64,000 nucleotides of DNA. It comes from CAZMBI01 sp964564675 (lineage in GTDB: Bacteria; Pseudomonadota; Alphaproteobacteria; Rickettsiales; UBA3002). Position 1 is the stretch's first letter. Each line of letters begins with the position of its first letter. The notes below the pieces were generated by a model. It had not been told where the DNA came from. It searched no databases and was given only the letters and a program-made list of their open reading frames with translations. Of the stretch, positions 25,440 to 33,648 are shown piece after piece. Both the position numbers and the translations under genes were made by a program. Location: positions 25,476 through 89,475 of the forward strand of contig CAZMBI010000008.1 in assembly GCA_964564675.1 (NCBI GenBank), in the 5' to 3' direction.

Positions 25440-25916
25440 TCACTTTATGTGTAACACGCAGATGAGCGTAAATAGACGCCTTGCGGTAGGAAAATCAAGT
25501 ATAATTCGTTCTTTGAGGGTGTCTTGCAATAATTCGGAGCCCTCATTATGGATGCCGCGGCGGCCCATATCGATTGCCTCCAGCTTGTGCGGTTCGGCAT
25601 GCAGCGCCTCATAATAGCTCTCGCACAGCAGGAAATAGTCTTTAATCAAGCCCTTGAACGGCTGCATGGGCAGGGTGACATCGCGCGGTTCGGCCATATG
25701 TTCGGAGGAGACGCGAAACAGCAATTTATTATCCTGCGTGCTTAGAAAGAGCGCATACGGCCCGGCTTCCACACAGGTGGGGGCGAAGCGGTTGGCTTCC
25801 AGCAGATCGCTGATGGCGGTCCGGCGTTCGGCTTCGATATGTTCGGCGCGGCGGCGGATCGTGCCTTCATCAAGCGTAACGGCGGTAAGATAGTGTGTTT
25901 CGGTGAGGGTATTCAT
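25440..25916 (-). CDS. UPF0262 family protein
   Basis: 158 residues from ATG at 25914-25916 (MNTLTETHYLTAVTLDEGT); the longer ORF to 26030 overlaps hisD and is rejected. Family hallmarks: EAERRTAISDLLEANRF, GPYALFLS, KDYFLLCESYYEAL, and the C-terminal IDMGRRGIHNEGS and TARRLFTLICVLH. Function unknown; conserved beside hisD in Alphaproteobacteria. Confidence 0.92.
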   Translation of the reverse strand: MNTLTETHYLTAVTLDEGTIRRRAEHIEAERRTAISDLLEANRFAPTCVEAGPYALFLSTQDNKLLFRVSSEHMAEPRDVTLPMQPFKGLIKDYFLLCESYYEALHAEPHKLEAIDMGRRGIHNEGSELLQDTLKERIILDFPTARRLFTLICVLHIK

Positions 25917-25998
25917 AAAGCCAGTATAACGAATGCGGGTGCGCTTCGGTAGGGGCATTTTCGCCAGGCCAGCGCCCGACTGCGCGCGGGCGGGCCGA

Positions 25999-27285
25999 TC
26001 ACTCCAGCCGCAAGCGCAGGGAACGCGCATGCGCGGTGAGGCCTTCGGTATCGGCCAGCGTTTGAGCGGCCGGGCCGATTGCGCGCAGCGACGCCGCTGA
26101 GCAGCCGATCAGCGACATTTTTTTCAGAAAGCTATAGACAGACAATCCGCCGGAAAAGCGCGCGGTACGGCTGGTGGGCAGCACGTGCGACGGGCCGGCG
26201 AGGTAATCACCGACGGCTTCCGGACTGTAGCGACCGAGAAAGACCGCGCCGGCATGGCGGACCTGCGCGGCCAGCGTTTCGGGCTCGGCGACGGCCAGTT
26301 CCAGATGCTCCGGGGCAATGGTATTGATGATCCCGGCAGCCTGGTCCAGCGTGTCAACGGTGATGATGGCGCCGTGCCGCTCCCACGCGGCGCCGGCAAT
26401 CTCGCGGCGCTTGAGCGTGGCCAACAGGCCGGCCAGCGCGTCAGCCACCCGATCGGCAAAGGCGGCGCTGTCGGTGATCAGAATCGATTGCGCCGAGGGG
26501 TCGTGTTCGGACTGGCTGAGCAGGTCGGCGGCGATCCATTGCGGGTCGTTGCGATCATCGGCGACTACCAGAATCTCCGACGGTCCGGCGATCATATCAA
26601 TACCGACCCGGCCGAAGACCTGCCGCTTGGCCTCGGCGACATAGGCGTTACCGGGCCCGGCGATCATATCCACCGGGCGTATTGTTTCGGTGCCGAAACA
26701 AAGCGCGGCGATCGCCTGTGCGCCGCCGATGCGGTAAATTTCGTTGATCCCGGCGATGCGGGCGGCGGTGAGAATGGAGGGGTGGACGATATCATCCGGC
26801 GTGGGTACCACCATCACCAGGCGCGTGGCGCCCGCCACTGCAGCGGGAATGGCGTTATGCAGCACCGAACTGGGATAGGCGGCGCGCCCGCCCGGTACAT
26901 ACAGCCCCACCGCATCCACCGGCGTGAAGCGCCAGCCCAGCTGCGTCCCGCTTGCGTCGGTATACAGCACATCCTGCGGATATTGGGTAGTGTGATAGGC
27001 GCGCAGCCGGTCGGCGGCGGATTGCAGCGCCTCGCGCACGGCCGGCTCACAGGCCTGCACGGCGCCGTCAATTTCCGCCTCGCTGATACGCAGGCCGTCA
27101 GGGTTCAGGCTGAGCCGGTCGAAGCGTTGGGTGTAGTCGATCAGCGCCGCATCGCCGCGGGCGCGCACCTCGTGGATGATGTCGCGCACCACGGCGCTGA
27201 CGTCCTGAGCCTGCTCGCGATCGGCCAGCAGACCAGCCAGCTGCGTATCAAAATCGGGTTGCGTGATGTTAAGCCATCGGTTCAT
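25999..27285 (-). CDS. hisD: Histidinol dehydrogenase
   Basis: 428 residues from ATG at 27283-27285, with AAGGAA upstream. Motifs: VGLYVPGGRAAYPSS, DMIAGPGNAYVAEAK, IDMIAGPSEILVVADD, LLSQSEHDPSAQS, APEHLEL, and GPSHVLPTS. Last two steps of histidine synthesis (NAD and zinc dependent). Confidence 0.97.
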   Translation of the reverse strand: MNRWLNITQPDFDTQLAGLLADREQAQDVSAVVRDIIHEVRARGDAALIDYTQRFDRLSLNPDGLRISEAEIDGAVQACEPAVREALQSAADRLRAYHTTQYPQDVLYTDASGTQLGWRFTPVDAVGLYVPGGRAAYPSSVLHNAIPAAVAGATRLVMVVPTPDDIVHPSILTAARIAGINEIYRIGGAQAIAALCFGTETIRPVDMIAGPGNAYVAEAKRQVFGRVGIDMIAGPSEILVVADDRNDPQWIAADLLSQSEHDPSAQSILITDSAAFADRVADALAGLLATLKRREIAGAAWERHGAIITVDTLDQAAGIINTIAPEHLELAVAEPETLAAQVRHAGAVFLGRYSPEAVGDYLAGPSHVLPTSRTARFSGGLSVYSFLKKMSLIGCSAASLRAIGPAAQTLADTEGLTAHARSLRLRLE

Positions 27286-27331
27286 GTGTTTTCCTTTCTG
27301 TTTGCCGCCTGCGCATGAATGACGCATCCGT

Positions 27332-27982
27332 TCAGGTGGCGCACACCTTGCGAAACCCTTCAATCAGGGGATTCAGCTGTTCGCCCATGGTTTTCAAAGC
27401 AGTGCGGTTAACGATCAGCCGCGATGACACCGCCATAATGGTTTCCACCTCGACCAGCCCGTTGGCCCTGAGCGTATTACCACTTGAGACCAGATCGACA
27501 ATGCGCTCGGCCAGCCCCAGCCGGGGAGCAAGCTCCATGGCGCCGTTGAGCTTGATACACTCGGCCTGCACGTTGCGCCGGGCGAAATGCGCCGCGGTCA
27601 GGTGCGGGTATTTGGTGGCGATGCGTACATGGCTCCAGCGTTTGGGATCGTCGCCGGAGGCAAGCCCCTGCGGTTCGGCGACGCTTAAGCGGCATGTGCC
27701 GATGCCCAGATCCAGCGGGGCATATAAATCAGCATAGTGGAACTCATCGAGCACGTCGCTGCCGACGACCCCCAGCTGGGCTGCACCGAAGGCGACAAAG
27801 GTGGCGACATCGAAACTGCGCACGCGGATGATCGACAGATCGGCGCGGTTGGTGGCGAATTGCAGGGCGCGCGAATCCTCATCGAAAAATGCCGCCTCCG
27901 GCGTGATGCCGACCCCGGCCAGCAGCGGTTGCAATTCGTCGAGAATGCGTCCTTTGGGTATGGCAAGGGTGATGGCGGTCAT
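27332..27982 (-). CDS. hisG: ATP phosphoribosyltransferase, short form
   Basis: 216 residues: LAIPKGRILDEL at the N-terminus, FGAAQLGVVGSDVL, ATKYP, GAMELAPRLGLAERIVDLVSSG, then TLRANGLVE. It lacks the C-terminal ACT-like domain, so it is the short HisGS type that needs HisZ for activity. No hisZ is present in the window. Upstream of hisD with 46 bases between. Confidence 0.95.
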   Translation of the reverse strand: MTAITLAIPKGRILDELQPLLAGVGITPEAAFFDEDSRALQFATNRADLSIIRVRSFDVATFVAFGAAQLGVVGSDVLDEFHYADLYAPLDLGIGTCRLSVAEPQGLASGDDPKRWSHVRIATKYPHLTAAHFARRNVQAECIKLNGAMELAPRLGLAERIVDLVSSGNTLRANGLVEVETIMAVSSRLIVNRTALKTMGEQLNPLIEGFRKVCAT

Positions 27983-28001
27983 ACGCGGCTGATGTCTTTC
28001 A

Positions 28002-29273
28002 TCATTTTATCCGTTCAATCTGCGCGCCGCAGCAGGCCAGTTTGTCCTCGAGCCGCTCATAGCCGCGATCCAGATGATAAACCCGATGTATCACGCTTTC
28101 GCCGCGGGCGGCAAGTGCGGCGATAATCAGCGACATCGAGGCGCGCAGATCGGTGGCCATCACTTCCGCGCCGCGCAGGGCGGAAGGGCCGGTAATCAAC
28201 GCCGTGCGGTCCTTGATGTGAATATCCGCCCCCATGCGCAGCAGTTCCGGCACGTGCATGAAGCGGTTTTCAAAAATGGTCTCGGTAATCGACGACGTGC
28301 CCTGCGCCAGGGCAAGCAGCGCCATCACCTGCGCCTGCATATCGGTAGGAAAAGCGGGATAGGGCGCGGTGGTGATATCCACCGGCTGCAGGCGGTCGCG
28401 CTCGCGCCAGACGCGCAGGCCCCCGGGGACGGCTTCGATGCCGGCGCCACAGCGGATCAGCACATCGGCCAGTGCGCCGGACGTGGCCAGGCTCGCCTCT
28501 TCCAGCATCAGTTCGCCGCCGGTGGCAGCGGCCATTACCAGATATGAGCCGGTTTCGATGCGATCGGCAATGACGCGGTGCCGCGCGCCGCCCAGCGCAT
28601 CCACGCCGTGGATGGTCAGCGTGTCGCTGTTGATGCCTTCAATCTGCGCTCCCATCTTGATGAGCAGCTGCGCCAGATCGCCGATTTCCGGCTCGCGCGC
28701 GGCGTTGTGCAGCACCGTGGTGCCACGGGCGAGGCTGGCGGCCATCAGCGCGTTTTCGGTGGCGCCCACCGAGACCATGGGAAAGCGGATGTCGGTGCCT
28801 GTCAGCCCGGCGGCGGCGGTGGCCTCGACATAACCCTGCTCCAGCGTGATTTCGGCGCCCATGTCGGCAAAGGCCTGCAGGTGTAAATCAATGGGGCGGG
28901 TGCCGATGGCGCAGCCGCCGGGAAGCGATACCCGCGCCCGGCCGAAGCGCGCCAACAGCGGGCCGAGCACCAGCACGCTGGCGCGCATGGTGCGCACAAT
29001 CTCATAGGGGGCGGTGAAATGCTCGATGCCGGCGGCATCCAGCGTAATGTCGCGGCCATGACCGTTGGGCTCGCTCATCGACAGGCGCACGCCGTGCTGA
29101 CCAAGCAACTTGGCCATGGTGGTGATATCCGCCAGATAGGGGATGTTGCCCAGGTGCAGCGGCTTATCGCTCAGCAGGCTGGCCGCCATCAGCGGCAGCG
29201 CCGCGTTTTTCGCCCCGCCGATGTGGATGCTGCCTTGCAGCGGTGTGCCGCCGGTGATGCGTATTTTATCCAT
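28002..29273 (-). CDS. murA: UDP-N-acetylglucosamine 1-carboxyvinyltransferase
   Basis: 423 residues with the inside-out alpha/beta barrel pattern. Motifs: GAKNAALPLMAASLL, MRASVLVLGPLLARFG, the active-site Cys in LPGGCAIGTRPIDLHL, and TAPYPAFPTDMQAQ. First committed step of peptidoglycan precursor synthesis. Upstream of hisG, 19 bases apart. Confidence 0.97.
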   Translation of the reverse strand: MDKIRITGGTPLQGSIHIGGAKNAALPLMAASLLSDKPLHLGNIPYLADITTMAKLLGQHGVRLSMSEPNGHGRDITLDAAGIEHFTAPYEIVRTMRASVLVLGPLLARFGRARVSLPGGCAIGTRPIDLHLQAFADMGAEITLEQGYVEATAAAGLTGTDIRFPMVSVGATENALMAASLARGTTVLHNAAREPEIGDLAQLLIKMGAQIEGINSDTLTIHGVDALGGARHRVIADRIETGSYLVMAAATGGELMLEEASLATSGALADVLIRCGAGIEAVPGGLRVWRERDRLQPVDITTAPYPAFPTDMQAQVMALLALAQGTSSITETIFENRFMHVPELLRMGADIHIKDRTALITGPSALRGAEVMATDLRASMSLIIAALAARGESVIHRVYHLDRGYERLEDKLACCGAQIERIK

Positions 29274-29353
29274 TCGGGCAGAATTAGCGCAGCCGTCAGA
29301 GGGAGTCTAGCCGAAATCAGCGGGCTCAATGGGGTATAGGGTTGATCCTTTTG

Positions 29354-29920
29354 TTATCCCGTTTTCTCCACACTTGGCAGCGTCACGCCCCGCTGGCCCA
29401 TATATTTACCCTTGCGGTCGGCGTAGGAGGTCTCGCAGATCGATTCGCCTTTGAGGAAGAGAAACTGGCAGGCGCCCTCATTGGCATAGACTTTGGCGGG
29501 CAGCGGCGTGGTATTGGAGAATTCCAGCGTCACATGGCCTTCCCATTCCGGCTCCAGCGGCGTGACATTGACGATAATGCCGCAGCGCGCATAGGTCGAT
29601 TTGCCCAGGCAGATGACCAGCGTATCGCGCGGGATGCGGAAATATTCGACGGTGCGCGCCAGCGCGAAGGAGTTAGGCGGGATGATGCACACATCCGTGG
29701 AGCGGTCGAGGAAGCTGTCCTGTGAGAAATCTTTCGGGTCAACCACGGCCGAATTGACGTTGGTGAAAATTTTAAATTCGTCGGCCACGCGCGCATCATA
29801 GCCGTATGATGACAGGCCGTAAGAGATGACGCCCTCGCGCTTGAGATGCTCGACAAACGGCTCGATCATGCCGTTGCGGATGGCTTGCTCGCGGATCCAG
29901 TGGTCGGGTTGAATGGGCAT
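29354..29920 (-). CDS. dcd: dCTP deaminase
   Basis: 188 residues: SYGLSSYGYDARVADEF, PNSFALARTVEYF, CLGKSTYARCGIIVNVTPLEPEWEGH, and LPAKVYANEGACQFLFL. A trimeric enzyme that makes dUTP from dCTP. AAGGAAG precedes the ATG. It lies just upstream of the AT-rich insertion at 30.0 kb. Confidence 0.97.
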   Translation of the reverse strand: MPIQPDHWIREQAIRNGMIEPFVEHLKREGVISYGLSSYGYDARVADEFKIFTNVNSAVVDPKDFSQDSFLDRSTDVCIIPPNSFALARTVEYFRIPRDTLVICLGKSTYARCGIIVNVTPLEPEWEGHVTLEFSNTTPLPAKVYANEGACQFLFLKGESICETSYADRKGKYMGQRGVTLPSVEKTG

Positions 29921-30034
29921 TTCATGCTTCCTTACAAGAGGTTAAATCCATTACGCGTCAGCGCTTTAATCAGGCGCTCCTTTTTTAATCATGCTTGATT
30001 CCCATGCAGCGCATGAGTATCCTTAGAACAGGAG

Positions 30035-30343
30035 ATGAAACAAGAAAACATGTTTGATTCAAAAAAAGTTGACCAAATAATAAGCAATTTTATCAAGCGC
30101 GATTTTAGCGATGTGGACATTGCGGATATTATCATATCCCCTGATGAAGATTTTGAAGGTAACGAGATCCTCAAAATCACGGTAATTTACAGAGGAAGCT
30201 TCAAAAAAGATGCCATAAAAAAGACAGTCAGCGCTGTGCGCAAAGTGAGGCCGCAGCTGGAACAGGTCGGAGAGCACGCATTTCCTCTTTTTTCTTTCAT
30301 ATCCCAGTCCGATTACGGAGCTGGCCATCGTGCAGCCCACTGA
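30035..30343 (+). CDS. Small acidic protein of a two-gene AT-rich cassette (antitoxin-like)
   Basis: 102 residues, with a coding region clearly richer in A/T than its neighbours. Central DIADIIISPDEDFEGNEILK and a C-terminal FPLFSFISQSDYG give a small alpha/beta protein with acidic patches. It overlaps the next gene by 14 bases, as is usual for toxin-antitoxin and similar pairs. The function is not known; I infer a partner role for the HEPN-like protein. The base composition and tRNA-adjacent position suggest horizontal acquisition. Confidence 0.7.
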   Translation: MKQENMFDSKKVDQIISNFIKRDFSDVDIADIIISPDEDFEGNEILKITVIYRGSFKKDAIKKTVSAVRKVRPQLEQVGEHAFPLFSFISQSDYGAGHRAAH

Positions 30344-30809
30344 TCTTTTAAGTACAGCTAAAGAGTTGCTCCATTTCGGCCACGGTAAAAGACCGCGAGG
30401 CGCTAACTTGCGTCGGGCCGTTAGCAGTGTGTATTACGCATTATTTCATACACTTGCCAGAAACGCGGCGGACTTATTGATCGGCGGCACAGGATCGGAA
30501 CGCAGCGACCATGCATGGTTGCAGGTTTACCGCGCGCTTGAACACGGGAATATATGGAATGGCTGCAATCACAAAGACATGATGAAAAAGTTTCCAGATG
30601 ACATTCAGGATTTTGCAAACGTTTTTCTGGAATTAAAGGAAAAAAGAGAGGACGCGGACTATAACCCTAATGCGAGGTTTTATAAATCTGACGTAACTAA
30701 ACTTATCAATAAGGCGGAAATTATTATACAGGGATTCAACGATTGTACATATAAAGATAAGCGCGCGTTTGTAACATACGTGCTTTTTAAGAAAAACCGA
30801 AACAAGTAA
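30330..30809 (+). CDS. HEPN-like helical protein of a two-gene cassette
   Basis: 159 residues, mostly helical. LRRAVSSVYYALFHTLARN followed by a helix rich in Asn/Asp and a late KREDADYNP segment resemble HEPN-domain proteins (R..S..YYA.FH and R..ADY patterns). The catalytic RxxxxH seen in ribonuclease HEPNs is not apparent, so activity is uncertain. Co-translated with the 102-residue partner. HEPN proteins often act in toxin-antitoxin and defence. A nearby tRNA-Thr is a plausible integration site. Confidence 0.65.
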   Translation: MQPTDLLSTAKELLHFGHGKRPRGANLRRAVSSVYYALFHTLARNAADLLIGGTGSERSDHAWLQVYRALEHGNIWNGCNHKDMMKKFPDDIQDFANVFLELKEKREDADYNPNARFYKSDVTKLINKAEIIIQGFNDCTYKDKRAFVTYVLFKKNRNK

Positions 30810-30887
30810 TCACAATTTGCCGGAACCCGAGCCAGAGCGATCTGTTGGCCGCAATACGTTGCGCCACGCGTAGCCGAAGGCGAAGCG

Positions 30888-30963
<76 letters not shown>

Positions 30964-31099
30964 ACACTGCTTAAGGATGTAGCCGATTCGCCGCATCGGG
31001 GCAAGTATCTAGCGTGAGAGCAGTGCGGCTATGAATTGATATTAATTATCACTTGCAGTTTTCTGGCTAACCGATTAAGCAGGGCCTATAAAAGCAACT

Positions 31100-31118
31100 A
31101 ATAATCATTATCATTATG
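31100..31118. promoter_or_regulatory. Fur-box-like operator
   Basis: On the minus strand the 19 bases read CATAATGATAATGATTATT. They match the classical Fur consensus (GATAATGATAATCATTATC) at 16 of 19 positions and contain three tandem NATWAT-type hexamers. It lies 14 bases before the ATG of the gene at 31133, so it would overlap the promoter or leader. Iron-responsive control of that gene is the likely meaning. Confidence 0.7.
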
Positions 31119-31132
31119 TCGGGGCTTGATCG

Positions 31133-31793
31133 ATGCCAGTACCTCCTGATGCTGATGACCATGGTGGTCATCATGGTGTAACCACGTTGCTGTCGTCATA
31201 TGAGCGCGAACAGCGCAAAACCGAGCTGCAGCGCGCGGAAGACATTGCCTATACCATTAATCACACGCTGACCTGTCTCAGCCTCGATATTTTTGTGCCG
31301 ATTATCAGCACCTATTACACGCGCTGGCGGCCTGCCGCCGGATGGGCAGGAAATGCAGGCGCATGCCGAGCAATTATATCGCCATGAAGTCAATCATCTG
31401 GCGCAGGCGGCGATCTGGACGCTGGGCGCGTTTGCACTCAATGTCGCCACCCAGAAAGCCATCGGCAGTTCCTATTCCACGCGCCAGATTGTGGAAGGCA
31501 AGCTGGTCGGCGCGCTGACGGCGACCAGCACGGTATTGGGCGCGCGCGCCATCGCCCCGGAAGGCGCCAAAGACTGGGACCGCTGGACGAGCGAGCACAT
31601 CTTTCTGCCGGCCACGCGCCTGTTCGGCGGGCTGATCGGCGTGGACAGCGAGGCCGTCGAACGCCTGGCGCAAAAGGAGCAGCGCGGCCATCCCAAACAG
31701 CCCGCCAGCGTAGCCGGCATGATTGAGCGCGAAGGGAAACTCCAGAATTACCCAAAGCAAGCGAGCCTTGCACGCGGGATGGCCGAAAGCTAG
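31133..31793 (+). pseudogene. Fur-box-preceded gene with an apparent frameshift
   Basis: Two overlapping frames appear to be one gene. The frame from ATG 31133 reads PVPPDADDHGGHHG (His/Asp-rich N-terminus, possible metal binding), then a helix-rich stretch ending near IISTYYTRWR. Near 31320-31345 the coding continues in another frame (LPPDGQEMQAHAEQLYRHE) and runs to TAG at 31793. It includes LGAFALNVATQKAIGSSY and LFGGLIGVDSEAVERL. A one-base indel would join them into about 220 residues. No family is recognised. A read error and a true mutation cannot be told apart. Confidence 0.6.
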
Positions 31794-31878
31794 GCAGAAA
31801 TCGAAGTATTATTCGCTGATCAACCCGCGATTGATATGGATATGATCTACCAGGCATTGCCGGTTAAAATATGACGAG

Positions 31879-31931
31879 ACTATCGCATTACCCCCCCTCT
31901 CCCAGAGGGAGGGGGGGGGTAATGCGATAGT
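31879..31931. terminator. Long stem-loop between convergent genes
   Basis: ACTATCGCATTACC (from 31879) and GGTAATGCGATAGT (ending 31931) are perfect complements. They enclose a run of C and T that pairs with a run of G and A (CCCTCTCCC-AGA-GGGAGGG). The stem of more than 20 bp lies between a plus-strand gene (ends 31793) and a minus-strand gene (ends 31965). It is best read as a bidirectional transcription stop, or as a repeat element in that role. Confidence 0.6.
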
Positions 31932-31964
31932 TTCATGACGGTTAATCGGCGGATGCCGAAAGGC

Positions 31965-33362
31965 TTATTTCTCCGGCTGGTATTCGCCGTCTTTCAGCCA
32001 GCTGCGATGGTTTTCGGGACGGCCGAAATAATAGCCCTGCAGGTATTCCACGCCGAGCTCTATCAGCATCTTGGCGATTTCCCCGGTTTCGACGAATTCG
32101 GCTACCGATTTCAGGCCAAAGCCGTTGGTGAATTCGAGCATGGTTTTGACGAAGAAGCGGTTATCAGCGTTATCGACGAGGTCTTTCACGAAGGCGCCGT
32201 CGATTTTAACCATATCGACCGATAATGATTTGAGCTGGCGGAACGAGGTGTAGCCCGAGCCGAAATCATCGAGCGCTACCAGCGCGCCCATCGACTGAAT
32301 CTGGGCCACGAAAAAGGCGGTCTGGCGCAGATCGCGCTGGGCCGCGGTCTCGGTAATCTCAACCGTCAGGCGCGGGGCGACTTCGGGCGTTTCTTCCATT
32401 AATTCGCCGAAAATCTCCATCCAGCGACCGTTGCGCGTGGTCAGGTTGGAGATGTTAAACGCCAGATGCACGTCGGGGGATTTACGCAACTCTTCCACAA
32501 CTAGGCGCAATACATATTCGTCGATGATGTCGATCAGCCCCATGCGTTCGGCGATCGGAATGAGCGCCCCGGCCGAGGAAATCGTGCCGTCATGCCCGCA
32601 CAGGCGCAACAGGGCCTCGTAGTGCGAGACCTCGCCGGAGCGGGCCTGTATAATCGGTTGGAAAGCGAGTTTCAGGCGTTTTTCCTGGATGGCTTTTTGC
32701 AGATAGTTGGCCAACCCCATTTCCTGCCGGCTGTAGGCGGCGCGGTCGACATAGGTGTCAAACGAGCGAATGGCATATTCGGCCTGGCACTCATGAATGG
32801 AAATAAAACACTGATCGAGCACGTCTTGCAGGGTCGCGGCCGGCTCCGGAAATACCACCGAAATCACGCTGCAGGTCACATGCAGCGAGCTTTCCTGACG
32901 GGTGCTGCCGAACTGGCGGATATGCGACGTGATGCGCTCGGTTAAATAGTTGATTTCCTGCTCGTTCGTTCGGTTGAGAATGATGCCGTACTGATCACGC
33001 TGGACACGGAAGATCTGATCATTGGTGCCGATCATGTCGATTATGTCGCGCTCGATGGCGCGCAGGGTCGATTCGCAGACCGAATGGCCGTAACCGCTCA
33101 TGATCATCGCCAGATTGTCGATGGAAAACATCATCAGCGCGCCGATTTGTTCTTCGCGCCCGGCGTTTTCGATGGCCTGATCCAGCGCATTCACAAACTC
33201 GTCCGGATAGCCCATTTGCCGGTAGCTGCGTGATGTCGCTGAAGATGAAAGGGTGCGGCCCATGCCTGTTTTCGGATTTGCTATTGTGGCGACTGGTATC
33301 CACGGGCTGAGGCTCGGATCATACCCGGTCTCCGTGCTTGCCTTTTTCTGCTCCTCCCGCAT
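31965..33362 (-). CDS. Degenerate GGDEF plus EAL domain phosphodiesterase
   Basis: 465 residues. N-terminal part: a diguanylate-cyclase-like domain where the GGDEF signature is replaced by RDQYGI, so it is probably inactive. C-terminal EAL domain: YEALLRL, FNISN, VEITE, DDFGSGYTS, KIDGAFV and AEFVE, so the metal and catalytic residues appear intact. It should hydrolyse c-di-GMP, with the N-terminal domain as a possible sensor. No transmembrane helices. Confidence 0.9.
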   Translation of the reverse strand: MREEQKKASTETGYDPSLSPWIPVATIANPKTGMGRTLSSSATSRSYRQMGYPDEFVNALDQAIENAGREEQIGALMMFSIDNLAMIMSGYGHSVCESTLRAIERDIIDMIGTNDQIFRVQRDQYGIILNRTNEQEINYLTERITSHIRQFGSTRQESSLHVTCSVISVVFPEPAATLQDVLDQCFISIHECQAEYAIRSFDTYVDRAAYSRQEMGLANYLQKAIQEKRLKLAFQPIIQARSGEVSHYEALLRLCGHDGTISSAGALIPIAERMGLIDIIDEYVLRLVVEELRKSPDVHLAFNISNLTTRNGRWMEIFGELMEETPEVAPRLTVEITETAAQRDLRQTAFFVAQIQSMGALVALDDFGSGYTSFRQLKSLSVDMVKIDGAFVKDLVDNADNRFFVKTMLEFTNGFGLKSVAEFVETGEIAKMLIELGVEYLQGYYFGRPENHRSWLKDGEYQPEK

Positions 33363-33648
33363 GTACTTGCCTGTCTCAATGGTTACACATCATAGCGTGT
33401 TTTCTCGTCTGACGCGCGTTTTTTTTGACGCACTTCTTTAAGTATTGCGGAAAAATGTTAAAAATTAGCTAAAATACCGGGCAAATTATAAGGATTGTAT
33501 GGCCGAATTGGTTAACTGGCGCCAAGACTTTGATTTTCTTTCTATCACCAAGATGTCATCAAACCGTCATCAATGTGCCACGAAACGCGGATAGTGTAAT
33601 ATGGATAGGGAAATTAAGCCCGGGCAGCTTGCCGGCTAGGAAGAGGTA
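33363..33648. promoter_or_regulatory. Intergenic region upstream of the MBL-fold gene
   Basis: 286 bases separating the EAL gene from the MBL-fold gene. A TTGCGG and TAAAAT pair near 33440-33475 is a weak promoter candidate, with 19-nt spacing. A small ORF starts at 33499. AGAGGTA at 33642-33648 is the ribosome binding site for the ATG at 33649. Confidence 0.35.
33499..33594 (+). CDS. Possible 31-residue small protein
   Basis: ATG 33499 follows AAGGA at 6-nt spacing and runs to TAG at 33592-33594. The product is MAELVNWRQDFDFLSITKMS plus a basic tail. It contains a Trp and several charged residues and no membrane helix. It could be a leader ORF of the MBL gene. There is no family support. 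Confidence 0.3.
   Translation: MAELVNWRQDFDFLSITKMSSNRHQCATKRG

Noticed and set aside
26185..27318. 377-residue plus-strand ORF opposite hisD
   Set aside because: Antisense shadow of hisD with Gly/Arg/His-rich composition and no family motif.
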